The notes under the pieces were generated by a model. That model made no database searches. It saw only the letters and a program-made list of their open reading frames with translations, and was not told the origin of the DNA. A stretch of 36,187 nt of DNA. Source: Alphaproteobacteria bacterium HGW-Alphaproteobacteria-18 (GTDB lineage Bacteria > Pseudomonadota > Alphaproteobacteria > Caulobacterales > Hyphomonadaceae). Shown here piece after piece: positions 17,031 through 25,204 of this stretch; positions within the stretch are counted from its first letter, which is position 1; each line of letters opens with the position of its first letter. The translations under genes were made by a program, and so were the position numbers. The stretch spans positions 1-36,187 of the forward strand of contig PHEH01000018.1 of assembly GCA_002841155.1 (NCBI GenBank), read 5' to 3'.

Positions 17031-17582
17031 ATGGTCCGTACAGTTGTATTTACGGCACTTCTGGTCGCCCTGGCCCCTGCGGCAATGGCACAGGTTACAG
17101 TGATCGGCGGCGGCCTGGCTAAGGATTGTTACGAAGCGGCGAAATACGGATTGATGCCCGGCCCCGCTGCGGAGACCCTCTGTAGCCGGGCGCTGGAGCA
17201 GGAAGCCCTCAATATAAGCAATCGCGCCGCCACCTTCACGAATCGCGGCGTTCTGCGGATGCGGCAGGGCAAACTCGACGCCGCGCTGAGCGATTATGCG
17301 GCCTCGAAGCGGATTTCTCCGAATTCAGGCGCAACCTGGCTGAACGAAGGCGCCGCCTACATCCTGAAGCAGGACTACAACTCGGCCCTGGTCTCGCTCG
17401 ACCAGGCCATCGCCCTCGAGTCGTCTGACCTCTACGCCGCCTATTATAACCGCGCGCTGGCCCGCGAGCACACCGGCGATGTGGAAGGGGCCTATTATGA
17501 CTTCGTGACCTCCAAGGAGCTCAACCCCGACTACCTACCCACCGACAACCAGCTCGCCCGGTTCACGGTGAAGACGAACTGA
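17031..17582 (+). CDS. Exported tetratricopeptide-repeat protein
   Basis: A 183-residue protein with a signal peptide (MVRTVVFTALLVALAPAAMA, cut before Gln-Val-Thr). The ATG at 17031 has an excellent ribosome site (GGGAGGA); an upstream in-frame ATG at 16992 would lie within the promoter. Three TPR units are visible at about 65-165, beginning near ATFTNRGVLRMRQGKLDAAL, ATWLNEGAAYILKQDYNSAL and AYYNRALAREHTGDVEGAY. Two cysteines precede the repeats. TPR folds bind peptides or proteins; the partner is unknown. It is a single gene, divergent from ctaC and 104 bp before tldD. Confidence 0.85.
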   Translation: MVRTVVFTALLVALAPAAMAQVTVIGGGLAKDCYEAAKYGLMPGPAAETLCSRALEQEALNISNRAATFTNRGVLRMRQGKLDAALSDYAASKRISPNSGATWLNEGAAYILKQDYNSALVSLDQAIALESSDLYAAYYNRALAREHTGDVEGAYYDFVTSKELNPDYLPTDNQLARFTVKTN

Positions 17583-17686
17583 GCCGGATCAGGCCTGCGG
17601 GCGGCGGCAATCAGCCCCGGCCCAGACCGACTGGAACTCGCAGGCTGAGGCTTGTACGCGGGCGCGGAAGCCCGCATCTTGGGGGG

Positions 17687-19090
17687 ATGACCCAATCCCC
17701 CTTGCCTTTTGACCTGAAAGCCGCCTCCGCCATCCTGGCCGAGGCCACGCGCGGCGCCGATGATGGCGATCTCTATGTCGAGCGGTCGCGCTCGGAGAGC
17801 TTTGTTTTTGATGATGGCCGGCTGAAATCGGCCGCCTATGACACCGATCAGGGCTTTGGCCTGCGGGTTGTGGCGGGCGAAGCGCAGGGCTCAGGCTATG
17901 CCTCACAGCTGACAATCGACGCTATCCGCCGCGCGGGCGACACCGCCGCGCAGGCCAAGCGCGGCCATTCGGGCAAGCTGGCAACCGGGCCGCAGCCCAC
18001 CAACCGGCGCCTCTACGCCCCCATCGACCCGACGCTGGCGCCGGCCTTCACCGACAAGACAAACCTTCTGGCCGAGATCGACGCCTTTGCCCGCGCCAGC
18101 GACCCGCGCGTGGTGCAGGTGTCTGTCTCCCTTGCGGGCAGCCATAAGGAGATCGACATTCTTCGGCCCGATGGCGCGCATTTCCATGAAGTGCGCCCGC
18201 TGGTGCGCCTCAATGTGTCGGTGACGCTGGAAGAAAACGGCCGGCGCGAATCGGCCAGCGCCGGCGCGGGCGGACGCGCGGCCTATGACGAATGGATTGC
18301 GCCGGACCGCTGGAAGGGGATGGTGCGCCGCGCGATTGAGAAAGCGTCGGTGAACCTGCAATCCATTCCGGCCCCTGCCGGCGAGATGGAAGTGGTGCTG
18401 GGCCCCGGCTGGCCGGCCGTGCTGCTGCACGAGGCCGTCGGTCACGGGCTGGAGGGCGACTTCAACCGCAAGGGCACAAGCGTCTATTCCGGCCAGATCG
18501 GCCAGCAGGTCGCCGCCAAGGGTGTCACCGTGATTGATGACGGCGCCATCGAAGCGCGGCGCGGATCGCTCTCGTTCGATGACGAGGGCACGCCGACCCA
18601 GCGCACCGTGCTGATCGAGGACGGCATCCTCAAAGGCTATATGCAGGACCGGATGAACGCCCGCCTGATGGGCATGGCGCCGACCGGCAATGGCCGCCGC
18701 GAAAGCTATGAGGCCCAGACCCTGCCGCGCATGACCAATACGGTGATGCTGGGCGGGGACAAAGACCCCAAGGAGATCGTCGCCTCGATCAAGCGCGGCC
18801 TGTGGGCGGTGGATTTTGGCGGCGGACAGGTGGACATCACGTCGGGCAATTTCGTCTTTCAGTGTACGGAGGCTTATCTTGTCGAGAATGGCAAGGTGGT
18901 GGCGCCCGTGAAGAATGCCACGCTGATCGGCCATGGGCCGACGGTGCTGCGCGATGTGACGATGATCGGCAACGACTTTGCCATGGATGACGGCGTGGGC
19001 GTGTGCGGCAAGGCCGGGCAGTCCATCCCCGTGGGCGTGGGCCAACCGACCCTGAAAGTCGGCTCACTGACGGTTGGCGGCGCCGGATGA
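17687..19090 (+). CDS. tldD: TldD family metalloprotease
   Basis: A 467-residue subunit of the TldD/TldE (PmbA) heterodimeric protease. The pair degrades unfolded peptides and trims antitoxins and microcin precursors in enterobacteria. The zinc motif HEAVGH (His248, Glu249, His253) is intact, which identifies the catalytic TldD subunit rather than TldE. The downstream stretch DFNRKGTSVYSG and the FQCTEAYLVENGKV region near the C-terminus are conserved. The partner gene pmbA is not in the window. A run of six G directly abuts the ATG, a poor ribosome-site distance, but no better start fits. The stop overlaps the next ATG (ATGA). Confidence 0.94.
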   Translation: MTQSPLPFDLKAASAILAEATRGADDGDLYVERSRSESFVFDDGRLKSAAYDTDQGFGLRVVAGEAQGSGYASQLTIDAIRRAGDTAAQAKRGHSGKLATGPQPTNRRLYAPIDPTLAPAFTDKTNLLAEIDAFARASDPRVVQVSVSLAGSHKEIDILRPDGAHFHEVRPLVRLNVSVTLEENGRRESASAGAGGRAAYDEWIAPDRWKGMVRRAIEKASVNLQSIPAPAGEMEVVLGPGWPAVLLHEAVGHGLEGDFNRKGTSVYSGQIGQQVAAKGVTVIDDGAIEARRGSLSFDDEGTPTQRTVLIEDGILKGYMQDRMNARLMGMAPTGNGRRESYEAQTLPRMTNTVMLGGDKDPKEIVASIKRGLWAVDFGGGQVDITSGNFVFQCTEAYLVENGKVVAPVKNATLIGHGPTVLRDVTMIGNDFAMDDGVGVCGKAGQSIPVGVGQPTLKVGSLTVGGAG

Positions 19091-19488
19091 ACATCCACGC
19101 CATCCTCGCCTCGATGTTTTCCCTGAAGGCCAATGACCGCGCGGCCCCGCCCGTGCAGCGGCTGTCGGCGCGTGAGGCGCATGAGAAACAACGCGCCGGA
19201 GAGATCACCCTGATTGATGTGCGCACGCCCGCCGAATGGCGCCAGACCGGCGTGCCCCAGGGCGCCAGCCGCGCCACCCTTCAGGACAAGGACTTTCTCA
19301 AACAGGTGATGACCCATGCCGGGGGCTTTGAAGCCCCCGTCGCGTTCATCTGCCGCTCGGGACAGCGCTCCGGCCAGGCCGCCGCGCAGGCACGCGCCGT
19401 TGGCTTTACGCAGGTATACAATGTGATCGGCGGCGTTGAAGGCCCAGAGGGCTGGCTGGCCGAACGGCTTCCCGTGACGCCCGCCTGA
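19087..19488 (+). CDS. Rhodanese-like domain protein
   Basis: A 133-residue single-domain rhodanese, a sulfurtransferase or persulfide carrier. Residues about 24-128 hold the domain: LIDVRTPAEW at about 42-51 and the active-site loop with Cys89 in ICRSGQRSG. The start at 19087 overlaps the tldD stop as ATGA, a sign of translational coupling. A longer frame beginning inside tldD is rejected. No export signal is clear. The sulfur donor and acceptor are unknown. The gene is followed closely by a DUF454 membrane protein. Confidence 0.9.
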   Translation: MNIHAILASMFSLKANDRAAPPVQRLSAREAHEKQRAGEITLIDVRTPAEWRQTGVPQGASRATLQDKDFLKQVMTHAGGFEAPVAFICRSGQRSGQAAAQARAVGFTQVYNVIGGVEGPEGWLAERLPVTPA

Positions 19489-19528
19489 TGCGCCAGTGGC
19501 CCCGCATGCGCAGCGGGCTGGCCGTCTG

Positions 19529-19927
19529 ATGTCCAAGCCGTTTTTCATTCTCATCGGTCTTGTTTTCACAGGCTTTGCGATCCTTGGCGCCATCCTTCCG
19601 GGCGTGCCGACGACGGTGTTCCTGATTGTGGCGCTGTGGGCGTTTTCCCGCTCTTCGCCGCGAATGACGCGCTGGCTGGAGAGCATCCCGATCCTGAGAA
19701 GCGCGTTGAAGGAAGCGCGGCGCTTCGAGGAGCGCCGCACCATTCGCCCGGCCGTGAAGCGCATCGCGGTGGGCTTTGCCTGGGGGTCAGCCGTGATCAC
19801 GGCAGGGGTGGCGCAGACGCTGATGCATCCGGTGGTGATCAGCGTGGCGCTGGCGGCGGTGGCCGCGACAGTGGTGATGATCCTTATACCGACAGACCGG
19901 GAACCGCCGCCGGGCGACGAGGCCTGA
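19529..19927 (+). CDS. DUF454 (YbaN-like) inner-membrane protein
   Basis: A 132-residue membrane protein. It opens with FILIGLVFTGFAILGAILPG followed by VPTTVFLIVALWAFSRSS, the hallmark of the DUF454/YbaN family. Two more hydrophobic segments occupy about 80-120. The function of the family is unknown. The start is uncertain: ATG 19529 gives the usual family N-terminus, while GTG 19496 would add 11 residues; neither has a strong ribosome site. It follows the rhodanese gene by 40 bp and ends 12 bp before a convergent gene. Confidence 0.83.
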   Translation: MSKPFFILIGLVFTGFAILGAILPGVPTTVFLIVALWAFSRSSPRMTRWLESIPILRSALKEARRFEERRTIRPAVKRIAVGFAWGSAVITAGVAQTLMHPVVISVALAAVAATVVMILIPTDREPPPGDEA

Positions 19928-19939
19928 CGGCGAGGCGTC

Positions 19940-20356
19940 TCAGGCGATGCGCGGGTCGACGCAGCTGGTGGTGTTCCAGTCAATACCCGGGTCTTCGCCT
20001 ACCCCGAGATTAATTGCATAATAAAGCGGGTAGATGATGTTCTTACGCGGCACGAGTTTGCCGTTCTTCCGCTTCGGAATGAAACGAACCTCTTCCATGG
20101 CAGCGGCAGCGCTGGCGCAGAACACAGGATGTGTACAAGAGGGCTGGATTTCAATTACCTTGCCCCTCACGTCGATTGAGAAGCGCACCTCACAATAGCC
20201 GGAAAGGCCAAGAATTCCGGCCATCATGGGATATACGGGCTGAGGAGGATGGAGCGGCTGCGCATCCTCATCTGGCAGATCCCCGCCCTGCGCCAAGCCG
20301 GGAGGGACAGCCAGAAGACCCGCGAGAATGACCGAAAACAATGCCCTCAAAATCAT
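19940..20356 (-). CDS. Periplasmic TonB C-terminal-domain-like protein
   Basis: A 138-residue exported protein. A signal peptide (about 1-23, cut near GLAQG) replaces the membrane anchor and the long Pro-rich stalk of true TonB. The region PQPVYPMMAGILGLSGYCEV followed by VRFSIDVRGKVIEIQPS and VRFIPKRKNGK matches the TonB C-terminal fold. It cannot transduce proton-motive force by itself. Four cysteines (55, 74, 80, 132) could form two disulfides. The ATG at 20356 has GGGAGGGG upstream; a TTG five codons earlier overlaps that ribosome site. It is a single gene, convergent with the DUF454 gene. Its role is unknown. Confidence 0.75.
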   Translation of the reverse strand: MILRALFSVILAGLLAVPPGLAQGGDLPDEDAQPLHPPQPVYPMMAGILGLSGYCEVRFSIDVRGKVIEIQPSCTHPVFCASAAAAMEEVRFIPKRKNGKLVPRKNIIYPLYYAINLGVGEDPGIDWNTTSCVDPRIA

Positions 20357-20417
20357 GCGCCCCTCCCGCAATTCATGCGGGAATATTAATCTCGCAGAGG
20401 GTGTTCCGCAAGGGGCT

Positions 20418-21620
20418 TCAGCGCACCCACGCCCCCGGCTTGTTCGTGCGATATCCCAGCGCCTGATAGGCGGCGTCGATGAGGCTCTGGCCGCGCTCGT
20501 TGAGCAGGAGGCCGCCGCCCATCTGGTTCATGGTGTAGGAAAACGCCAGGCGCGCTTCGGGGTCGGCAAAGCCGATGGAGCCGCCCGCGCCGACATGGCC
20601 GAAGGCTTTCTCGCCCATGATGGCGCTGGTGCCGGGGCCAAGATTGAGCCCGCGATTGTCCATGGATTTCATATAGCCCGACGCAAAGCGCGAGGGGATG
20701 AGGAGGGTCGCGTCCCGCTGGGTGGCGGTGGAAACCATGGTCATCGCGGCGAGGCGGTCGGCCGAGACGAGCTTGCCGCCACCGGTGGCAAGCTCCGTAT
20801 ACCACGCCACCTGCCCGCGCGCATTGGAAACGCCGCCGCCCCCGCCGACTTCGGCGGCCTGGTTCTGGCGGTTGTTCCAGTCCCAGCCGCCGGTGTTCAT
20901 GAAGGATTTGTGCTGGAGGGAGTTGGGGTCCGTCATCAGCAGGATCGTGAATTCCGTAGGCTGATCGGTGGGCTTGGGCTCATACATGCGGATGGGGGCG
21001 ATGTGGACCTTTTCGCTTTCGGGCAGGCCGATCCAGAATTTTGCGCCGGTCTTTTCCGCCACTTCTTCGCGGAAGAAGGTGCCGAGCGATTTGCCCGAAA
21101 CGCGGCGGACAAGCTCGCCCACCGTCCAGCCGAAATTGACCATGTGATAGCCATTGCGGGTGCCCGGCTCCCAGAAGGCTTCCTCATCTTCCATCCGCTT
21201 GATCATGTAATCCCAGTCACCGAAGCCGCCGGGCCTCACCGGATCGCGCAGGGTGGGCAGCGCGCTCTCATGGTTGAGCATCATCTGGACGGTGGTTTTC
21301 TCTTTGCCGGCTTTGGCGAACTCCGGCCAGTAGTCGCTGACGAGGGCCGACGGGTTGAGCTCGCCCCGGTCGATCAGGATGTGGGCGCAGGTGGCGACGG
21401 CGGCCTTGGTGCAGGAGAAGACGATGGAGACGGTGTCTTCCTGCCAGGGATCATTGGTCTCCGGATTGGCCATGCCGCCCCAGAGATCGACCGCGACCTG
21501 ACCATCCACCGAAAGGCAGACCGAGGCGCCGACTTCCCCGCGCGCGGCGAAGTTGCGCTCGAACTCTTCACGGACTTTTGCGAATTTGGGGTCGCATTTT
21601 CCCTGTACGCTGGCGGCCAT
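20418..21620 (-). CDS. Serine beta-lactamase-fold hydrolase (EstB-like)
   Basis: A 400-residue protein of the class C beta-lactamase superfamily. The catalytic pair is Ser69 and Lys72 in FSCTKAAVA. Tyr158 in NGYHMVNFGW is the likely base, and an H-x-G element (GHVGAGGS) lies near residue 340 in place of KTG. These features are typical of EstB-type esterases and of other penicillin-binding-protein homologues that do not hydrolyse beta-lactams. No signal peptide is visible, which also argues against a resistance enzyme. GGAGGAAA precedes the start. The substrate is unknown. Confidence 0.88.
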   Translation of the reverse strand: MAASVQGKCDPKFAKVREEFERNFAARGEVGASVCLSVDGQVAVDLWGGMANPETNDPWQEDTVSIVFSCTKAAVATCAHILIDRGELNPSALVSDYWPEFAKAGKEKTTVQMMLNHESALPTLRDPVRPGGFGDWDYMIKRMEDEEAFWEPGTRNGYHMVNFGWTVGELVRRVSGKSLGTFFREEVAEKTGAKFWIGLPESEKVHIAPIRMYEPKPTDQPTEFTILLMTDPNSLQHKSFMNTGGWDWNNRQNQAAEVGGGGGVSNARGQVAWYTELATGGGKLVSADRLAAMTMVSTATQRDATLLIPSRFASGYMKSMDNRGLNLGPGTSAIMGEKAFGHVGAGGSIGFADPEARLAFSYTMNQMGGGLLLNERGQSLIDAAYQALGYRTNKPGAWVR

Positions 21621-21720
21621 CTGATTTCCTCCCGGGGGTTCTTTTGCGGCGAGGTTAGCGGGTTTGGGGGCGTTGGGGAGGGGTTACGGCGGGGAAAGGT
21701 TGAGCCTGCGGTTCTCCGCG

Positions 21721-21840
21721 TTCGTCACCCTCGATGCGCGCAGCGCATCTGAGGGCCCAGCTTCCGCAGTGACCATCCCGTCCCGCGGTGAGCGCGGGCG
21801 ATGGGCCCTCAGACGGGCTTCGCCCGTCGAGGGTGACGAA
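21721..21840. repeat. 120-bp nested inverted repeat with cloverleaf potential
   Basis: The outer arms are a perfect 14-bp inverted repeat (21721-21734 with 21827-21840). Just inside lie two small perfect hairpins (21735-21739 with 21743-21747; 21814-21818 with 21822-21826). An inner perfect 12-bp inverted repeat follows (21748-21759 with 21802-21813). The central loop contains another 6-bp hairpin (21782-21787 with 21793-21798). The structure lies in the only gene-free stretch over 300 bp (21621-21941), between the hydrolase and clpA. It looks like a paired REP/BIME-type element or small non-autonomous mobile repeat. The remaining bases of the gap, about 21621-21720, show nothing else that I recognise. 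Confidence 0.85.
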
Positions 21841-21860
21841 GATTTAGAGGGCGTAGCTAT

Positions 21861-21891
21861 TGAGAAGGGCCGCCCCTCTCGGGACGGCCCT
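21861..21891 (-). terminator. Probable clpA terminator
   Basis: A 7-bp stem (AGGGCCG at 21866-21872 with CGGCCCT at 21885-21891) can extend by inner CCC/GGG pairs. It is followed on the minus strand by TCTCAAT. It lies about 50 bp past the clpA stop. The T-run is weak. Confidence 0.45.
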
Positions 21892-21907
21892 GATGTTGCA
21901 ATACCCG

Positions 21908-21935
21908 CTTATCCTTCGACTTCGCTCAGGATGAG
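21908..21935. repeat. REP-like intergenic repeat
   Basis: Imperfect 8-bp arms (CTTATCCT at 21908-21915 and AGGATGAG at 21928-21935) enclose TCGACTTCGCTC. The complement resembles CTCATCCTGAGCGAAGTCGAAGG, a motif I recall as a widespread dispersed intergenic repeat. It sits six bases past the clpA stop. Confidence 0.5.
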
Positions 21936-21941
21936 CTCACT

Positions 21942-24257
21942 TCAGTTCGCCGGTTCTTCGGTGGCGTCCCTTGTGGCTTTTTTCTTCTTCGGTGGTTCGG
22001 CGAGGTATTTGAAGGTGAGTTCTTCGCCGGCCTTGTCGAGGTCGATCTTGACGACGCCGCCCTTCTGGAGCTGGCCGAAGAGGAGTTCTTCCGCCATCGG
22101 CTTCTTGACGAATTCCTGGATCGTGCGGGACAGGGGCCGCGCGCCCATTTCGGCATCAAAGCCGCGCTTGGCCAGCCATTCGCGCGCCGTTTTCGACACT
22201 TCGATGGAGACGTTGCGGTCTTCCAGCTGAACTTCCAGCTGCAGGATGAACTTCTCGACGACGCGGTCAATGATTTCGGGCGTCAGGCCACCGAAGGTCA
22301 CGATGGCGTCGAGGCGGTTGCGGAACTCAGGCGTGAACATGCGCTTGAGCGCTTCTTCCTGCTCCTCATCCTTCTTGCCGCGGCCAAAGCCGATGGAGTT
22401 TTTCGCCGCGTCCGAGGCGCCCGCATTGGTCGTCATGATGACGATGACATTGCGGAAGTCGACCTTGCGGCCGTTGGCATCGGTCAGGGCGCCATTGTCC
22501 ATCACCTGCAGGAGGATGTTGAAGAGGTCCGGGTGGGCCTTCTCAATCTCGTCGAGCAGCAGGACGCAGTGGGGGTGTTGATCCACGCCGTCCGTGAGCA
22601 GACCGCCTTCATCATAACCGACATAGCCCGGAGGCGCGCCGATCAGACGGCTGACGGTATGACGCTCCATATATTCGGACATGTCGAAGCGCAGCATCTC
22701 GACGCCCATGATGGAGGCGAGCTGTTTGGCGACTTCGGTTTTGCCAACGCCCGTGGGGCCGGTGAAGAGGTAGGAACCGATCGGCTTGTTGGGCTCGCGC
22801 AGACCGGCGCGGGCGAGCTTGATCGAGGCCGCGAGGGCTTCGATGGCTTCGTCCTGGCCGAACACGACGCGCTTGAGATCAGCATCCAGCGATTTCAGCG
22901 CAGCGGCATCATCCGAGGTGACCTGCTTGGGCGGAATGCGCGCGATCTTGGCGACGACGGCCTCGATATCGCGGATGCCGACAGTCTTCTTGCGCTTGGA
23001 AGCCGGGAGCAGCCATTGGGCCGCGCCCGCCTCATCGACCACATCAATCGCCTTATCGGGCAGCTTGCGGTCGGTGATGTAGCGGTCTGACAGCTCTACG
23101 GCCGCCTTGATGGCGTCGTTGGTGTATTTCAGGCCGTGGAAATCCTCGAACTTCGATTTCAGACCCGTGAGGATCTTGATCGTATCCGGAACAGTCGGCT
23201 CGACCACGTCGATCTTGCGGAAGCGGCGGGAGAGGGCGCGGTCCTTCTCGAAGTGCTGTTTGTATTCCTTGAAGGTGGTTGAGCCCATGCAGCGCAGGCC
23301 GCCGGACTGAAGCGCAGGCTTCAGCAGGTTTGACGCATCCATCGCGCCGCCGGAGGTGGCACCTGCGCCAATGATCGTGTGGATCTCGTCAATGAACAGG
23401 ATGGCTTTTTCCTGCTGCTCGAGCTCCTTCATCACGGATTTGAGGCGTTCCTCGAAATCGCCGCGATAGCGGGTGCCCGCCAGCAGCGCGCCCATGTCGA
23501 GCGACCAGATGATCGCGTCGTCGAGGATCTCGGGCGCTTCGCCATCGACGATGCGCTTGGCCAGACCCTCGGCGATGGCCGTCTTGCCGACGCCGGGATC
23601 ACCGACGAGGATGGGGTTGTTCTTGTTGCGCCGGCAGAGAACCTCAATGCAGCGGTTCACTTCCATGTCGCGGCCGATCAGCGGGTCGATCTTGCCGGCC
23701 CGCGCCTTGGCGTTGAGGTTCACGCAATAGGTGTCGAGTGCCTCATGGCCCTGCTTCACCGGTTCTTCCTCTGAGGCTTCTGCGCCGCGCGGGGTAGACG
23801 GGCGCGACATGCCCGGCTGTTTGGCAACGCCGTGAGAGATGAAATTGACCGCATCATACCGCGTCATGTCCTGCTCTTGCAGGAAGTAGGCGGCATGGCT
23901 TTCGCGCTCGGAGAAGATCGAGACGAGCACATTGGCGCCCGTCACTTCTTCGCGGCCGGAGCTTTCGACATGCAGGATGGCGCGCTGGACAACGCGCTGG
24001 AAGGCAGCCGTCGGCTGCACCCGGCCTTCACTGTCATCGACGATGAGGCTGGAAAGCTCCTCGTCGACATAGCGGGTGAGATCACCGCGAAGTGCTTCGA
24101 TATCCACCTTGCAGGCCCCCATGACTTCACGGGCGTGCTCATCTTCGGTGAGCGCCAGAAGGAGATGCTCGAGCGTGGCGTATTCATGATCGCGTTCGGA
24201 CGCGAGCATGAGGGCCTTTTCGAGGGCGGTTTCGAGAGACGGTGAGAGACGTGGCAA
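21942..24257 (-). CDS. clpA: ATP-dependent Clp protease ATP-binding subunit ClpA
   Basis: A 771-residue AAA+ unfoldase that feeds substrates into the ClpP peptidase. The Clp N-domain spans about 1-145. The first ATPase has Walker A GDPGVGKT at 219-226 and Walker B ILFIDE at 286-291. The second has Walker A GPTGVGKT at 500-507 and LLLDE at 567-571. The ClpP-docking loop is IGF at 622-624. There is no ClpB-type middle coiled coil, so this is ClpA and not ClpB. The Lys/Glu-rich tail is normal. The adaptor clpS lies 57 bp upstream on the same strand, the standard arrangement. clpP is not in this window. Confidence 0.97.
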   Translation of the reverse strand: MPRLSPSLETALEKALMLASERDHEYATLEHLLLALTEDEHAREVMGACKVDIEALRGDLTRYVDEELSSLIVDDSEGRVQPTAAFQRVVQRAILHVESSGREEVTGANVLVSIFSERESHAAYFLQEQDMTRYDAVNFISHGVAKQPGMSRPSTPRGAEASEEEPVKQGHEALDTYCVNLNAKARAGKIDPLIGRDMEVNRCIEVLCRRNKNNPILVGDPGVGKTAIAEGLAKRIVDGEAPEILDDAIIWSLDMGALLAGTRYRGDFEERLKSVMKELEQQEKAILFIDEIHTIIGAGATSGGAMDASNLLKPALQSGGLRCMGSTTFKEYKQHFEKDRALSRRFRKIDVVEPTVPDTIKILTGLKSKFEDFHGLKYTNDAIKAAVELSDRYITDRKLPDKAIDVVDEAGAAQWLLPASKRKKTVGIRDIEAVVAKIARIPPKQVTSDDAAALKSLDADLKRVVFGQDEAIEALAASIKLARAGLREPNKPIGSYLFTGPTGVGKTEVAKQLASIMGVEMLRFDMSEYMERHTVSRLIGAPPGYVGYDEGGLLTDGVDQHPHCVLLLDEIEKAHPDLFNILLQVMDNGALTDANGRKVDFRNVIVIMTTNAGASDAAKNSIGFGRGKKDEEQEEALKRMFTPEFRNRLDAIVTFGGLTPEIIDRVVEKFILQLEVQLEDRNVSIEVSKTAREWLAKRGFDAEMGARPLSRTIQEFVKKPMAEELLFGQLQKGGVVKIDLDKAGEELTFKYLAEPPKKKKATRDATEEPAN

Positions 24258-24314
24258 AGGAGGTAGCCTTCCGGGGGTGTGTGTGAACGGGGCCTGTTGT
24301 TTGTATATAGTGGC

Positions 24315-24698
24315 TTAGTCTTCTTTCTCCATGACGCATTGGAGAGGATGTTCATGGCGGCGCGCAAGGTCGAGCACCTGGGCTACCTTCGTCTCGGCAA
24401 CCTCATATGTATAGACCCCGCATAGACCCACGCCCTTCTGATGGACGTGAAGCATGATCCGGGTCGCCTGCTCGCGGGAGCGGTTGAAGAACCGCTCGAG
24501 GATGAACACGACGAATTCCATCGGCGTGTAATCATCATTGAGAAGCAGAACCCGATAGAGCGACGGCTTCTTGGTTTTGATCCGCGTTTCGGTGGCCAGG
24601 TCAAACCCTGTGCCATCACCGTCCCCCGTCTGGCCGCCCCCGGGGCCGCCGGAGTTCGATGATCCGTTCATCTGGACCAGATCGAAATCGCTGCTCAT
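24315..24698 (-). CDS. clpS: ClpS adaptor protein (N-degron recognition)
   Basis: A 127-residue adaptor that binds N-degron substrates and passes them to the ClpA N-domain. The core starts at about residue 40. [20 protein letters not shown] contains the acidic residues of the N-degron pocket, and the [20 protein letters not shown] region is diagnostic. The N-terminal extension is flexible, rich in Gly, Ser and Asp; ClpS tails of this kind modulate ClpA. The start is unsure: ATG 24698 is used, while ATG 24740, TTG 24707 and ATG 24671 are possible, none with a strong ribosome site. It is probably cotranscribed with clpA. Confidence 0.94.
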   Translation of the reverse strand: MSSDFDLVQMNGSSNSGGPGGGQTGDGDGTGFDLATETRIKTKKPSLYRVLLLNDDYTPMEFVVFILERFFNRSREQATRIMLHVHQKGVGLCGVYTYEVAETKVAQVLDLARRHEHPLQCVMEKED

Positions 24699-24769
24699 GG
24701 TGTTCAAGATATACGTTCCTGTGCGAGATTGAAGATACATTTACCGCTTATATCCAGCTCTGCACGCTT

Positions 24770-25171
24770 TCACGGCAGACTGAGCGCAGCGGAAAGGCCG
24801 TCAAGACGCTTCCGGTTGGTTCCAAGATCTGAATAGCCGACACGCGAACGTGAATAGGCCGCGAATGTCGAATGGCCCGGCGCGCCATCGACGGGCAATA
24901 TGGTAACGTCGATATCATCTTTAAACCGCAGCAGCTTCGTTACAGCGATAAAACGCAGCCGTCCTGTAGCGCCATCAGCAGCGACCAGCTTCCAGTCGCG
25001 CCGGGACTCGATCAGGGAGATGAGGCGCGCGAAGGTTTCCGCAGGCGGAAAGGGCAGTACCGGCGGAGCGGCGTCGGGCGCCTCCAGCGGCGTGAAGCCC
25101 TCCGGCGCGATCAGGGCCGTATTCGGCTTGGGCGGGCGTTTCAGGGTCTGGAAGTCGAGAAAGTCTGTCAT
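24770..25171 (-). CDS. DUF1499 family protein
   Basis: A 133-residue protein with no membrane segment. The C-terminal run AAYSRSRVGYSDLGTNRKRL is the recognisable DUF1499 signature, and RFIAVTKLLRFKDDIDVTIL is its central strand region. The family function is unknown. GAGGAAATG precedes the start. The gene follows the TTC38-like TPR gene by 33 bp on the same strand, so the two are likely an operon. Confidence 0.82.
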   Translation of the reverse strand: MTDFLDFQTLKRPPKPNTALIAPEGFTPLEAPDAAPPVLPFPPAETFARLISLIESRRDWKLVAADGATGRLRFIAVTKLLRFKDDIDVTILPVDGAPGHSTFAAYSRSRVGYSDLGTNRKRLDGLSAALSLP

Positions 25172-25204
25172 CGCGTCATTTCCTCTTGCATCTCTCCAGC
25201 GGTC

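Noticed and set aside
17903..19045. A 380-codon minus-strand frame opposite tldD
   Set aside because: tldD has an intact HExxxH motif and ordinary family length; the opposite frame has His/Arg-rich composition and no recognisable domain.
20418..21620. Beta-lactamase antibiotic resistance
   Set aside because: No signal peptide and no KTG motif; the sequence fits EstB-like esterases.
20328..21752. A 474-codon plus-strand frame opposite the beta-lactamase-fold hydrolase
   Set aside because: The minus-strand protein has the SxxK, Tyr and HxG elements; the plus frame has none and runs into the repeat region.
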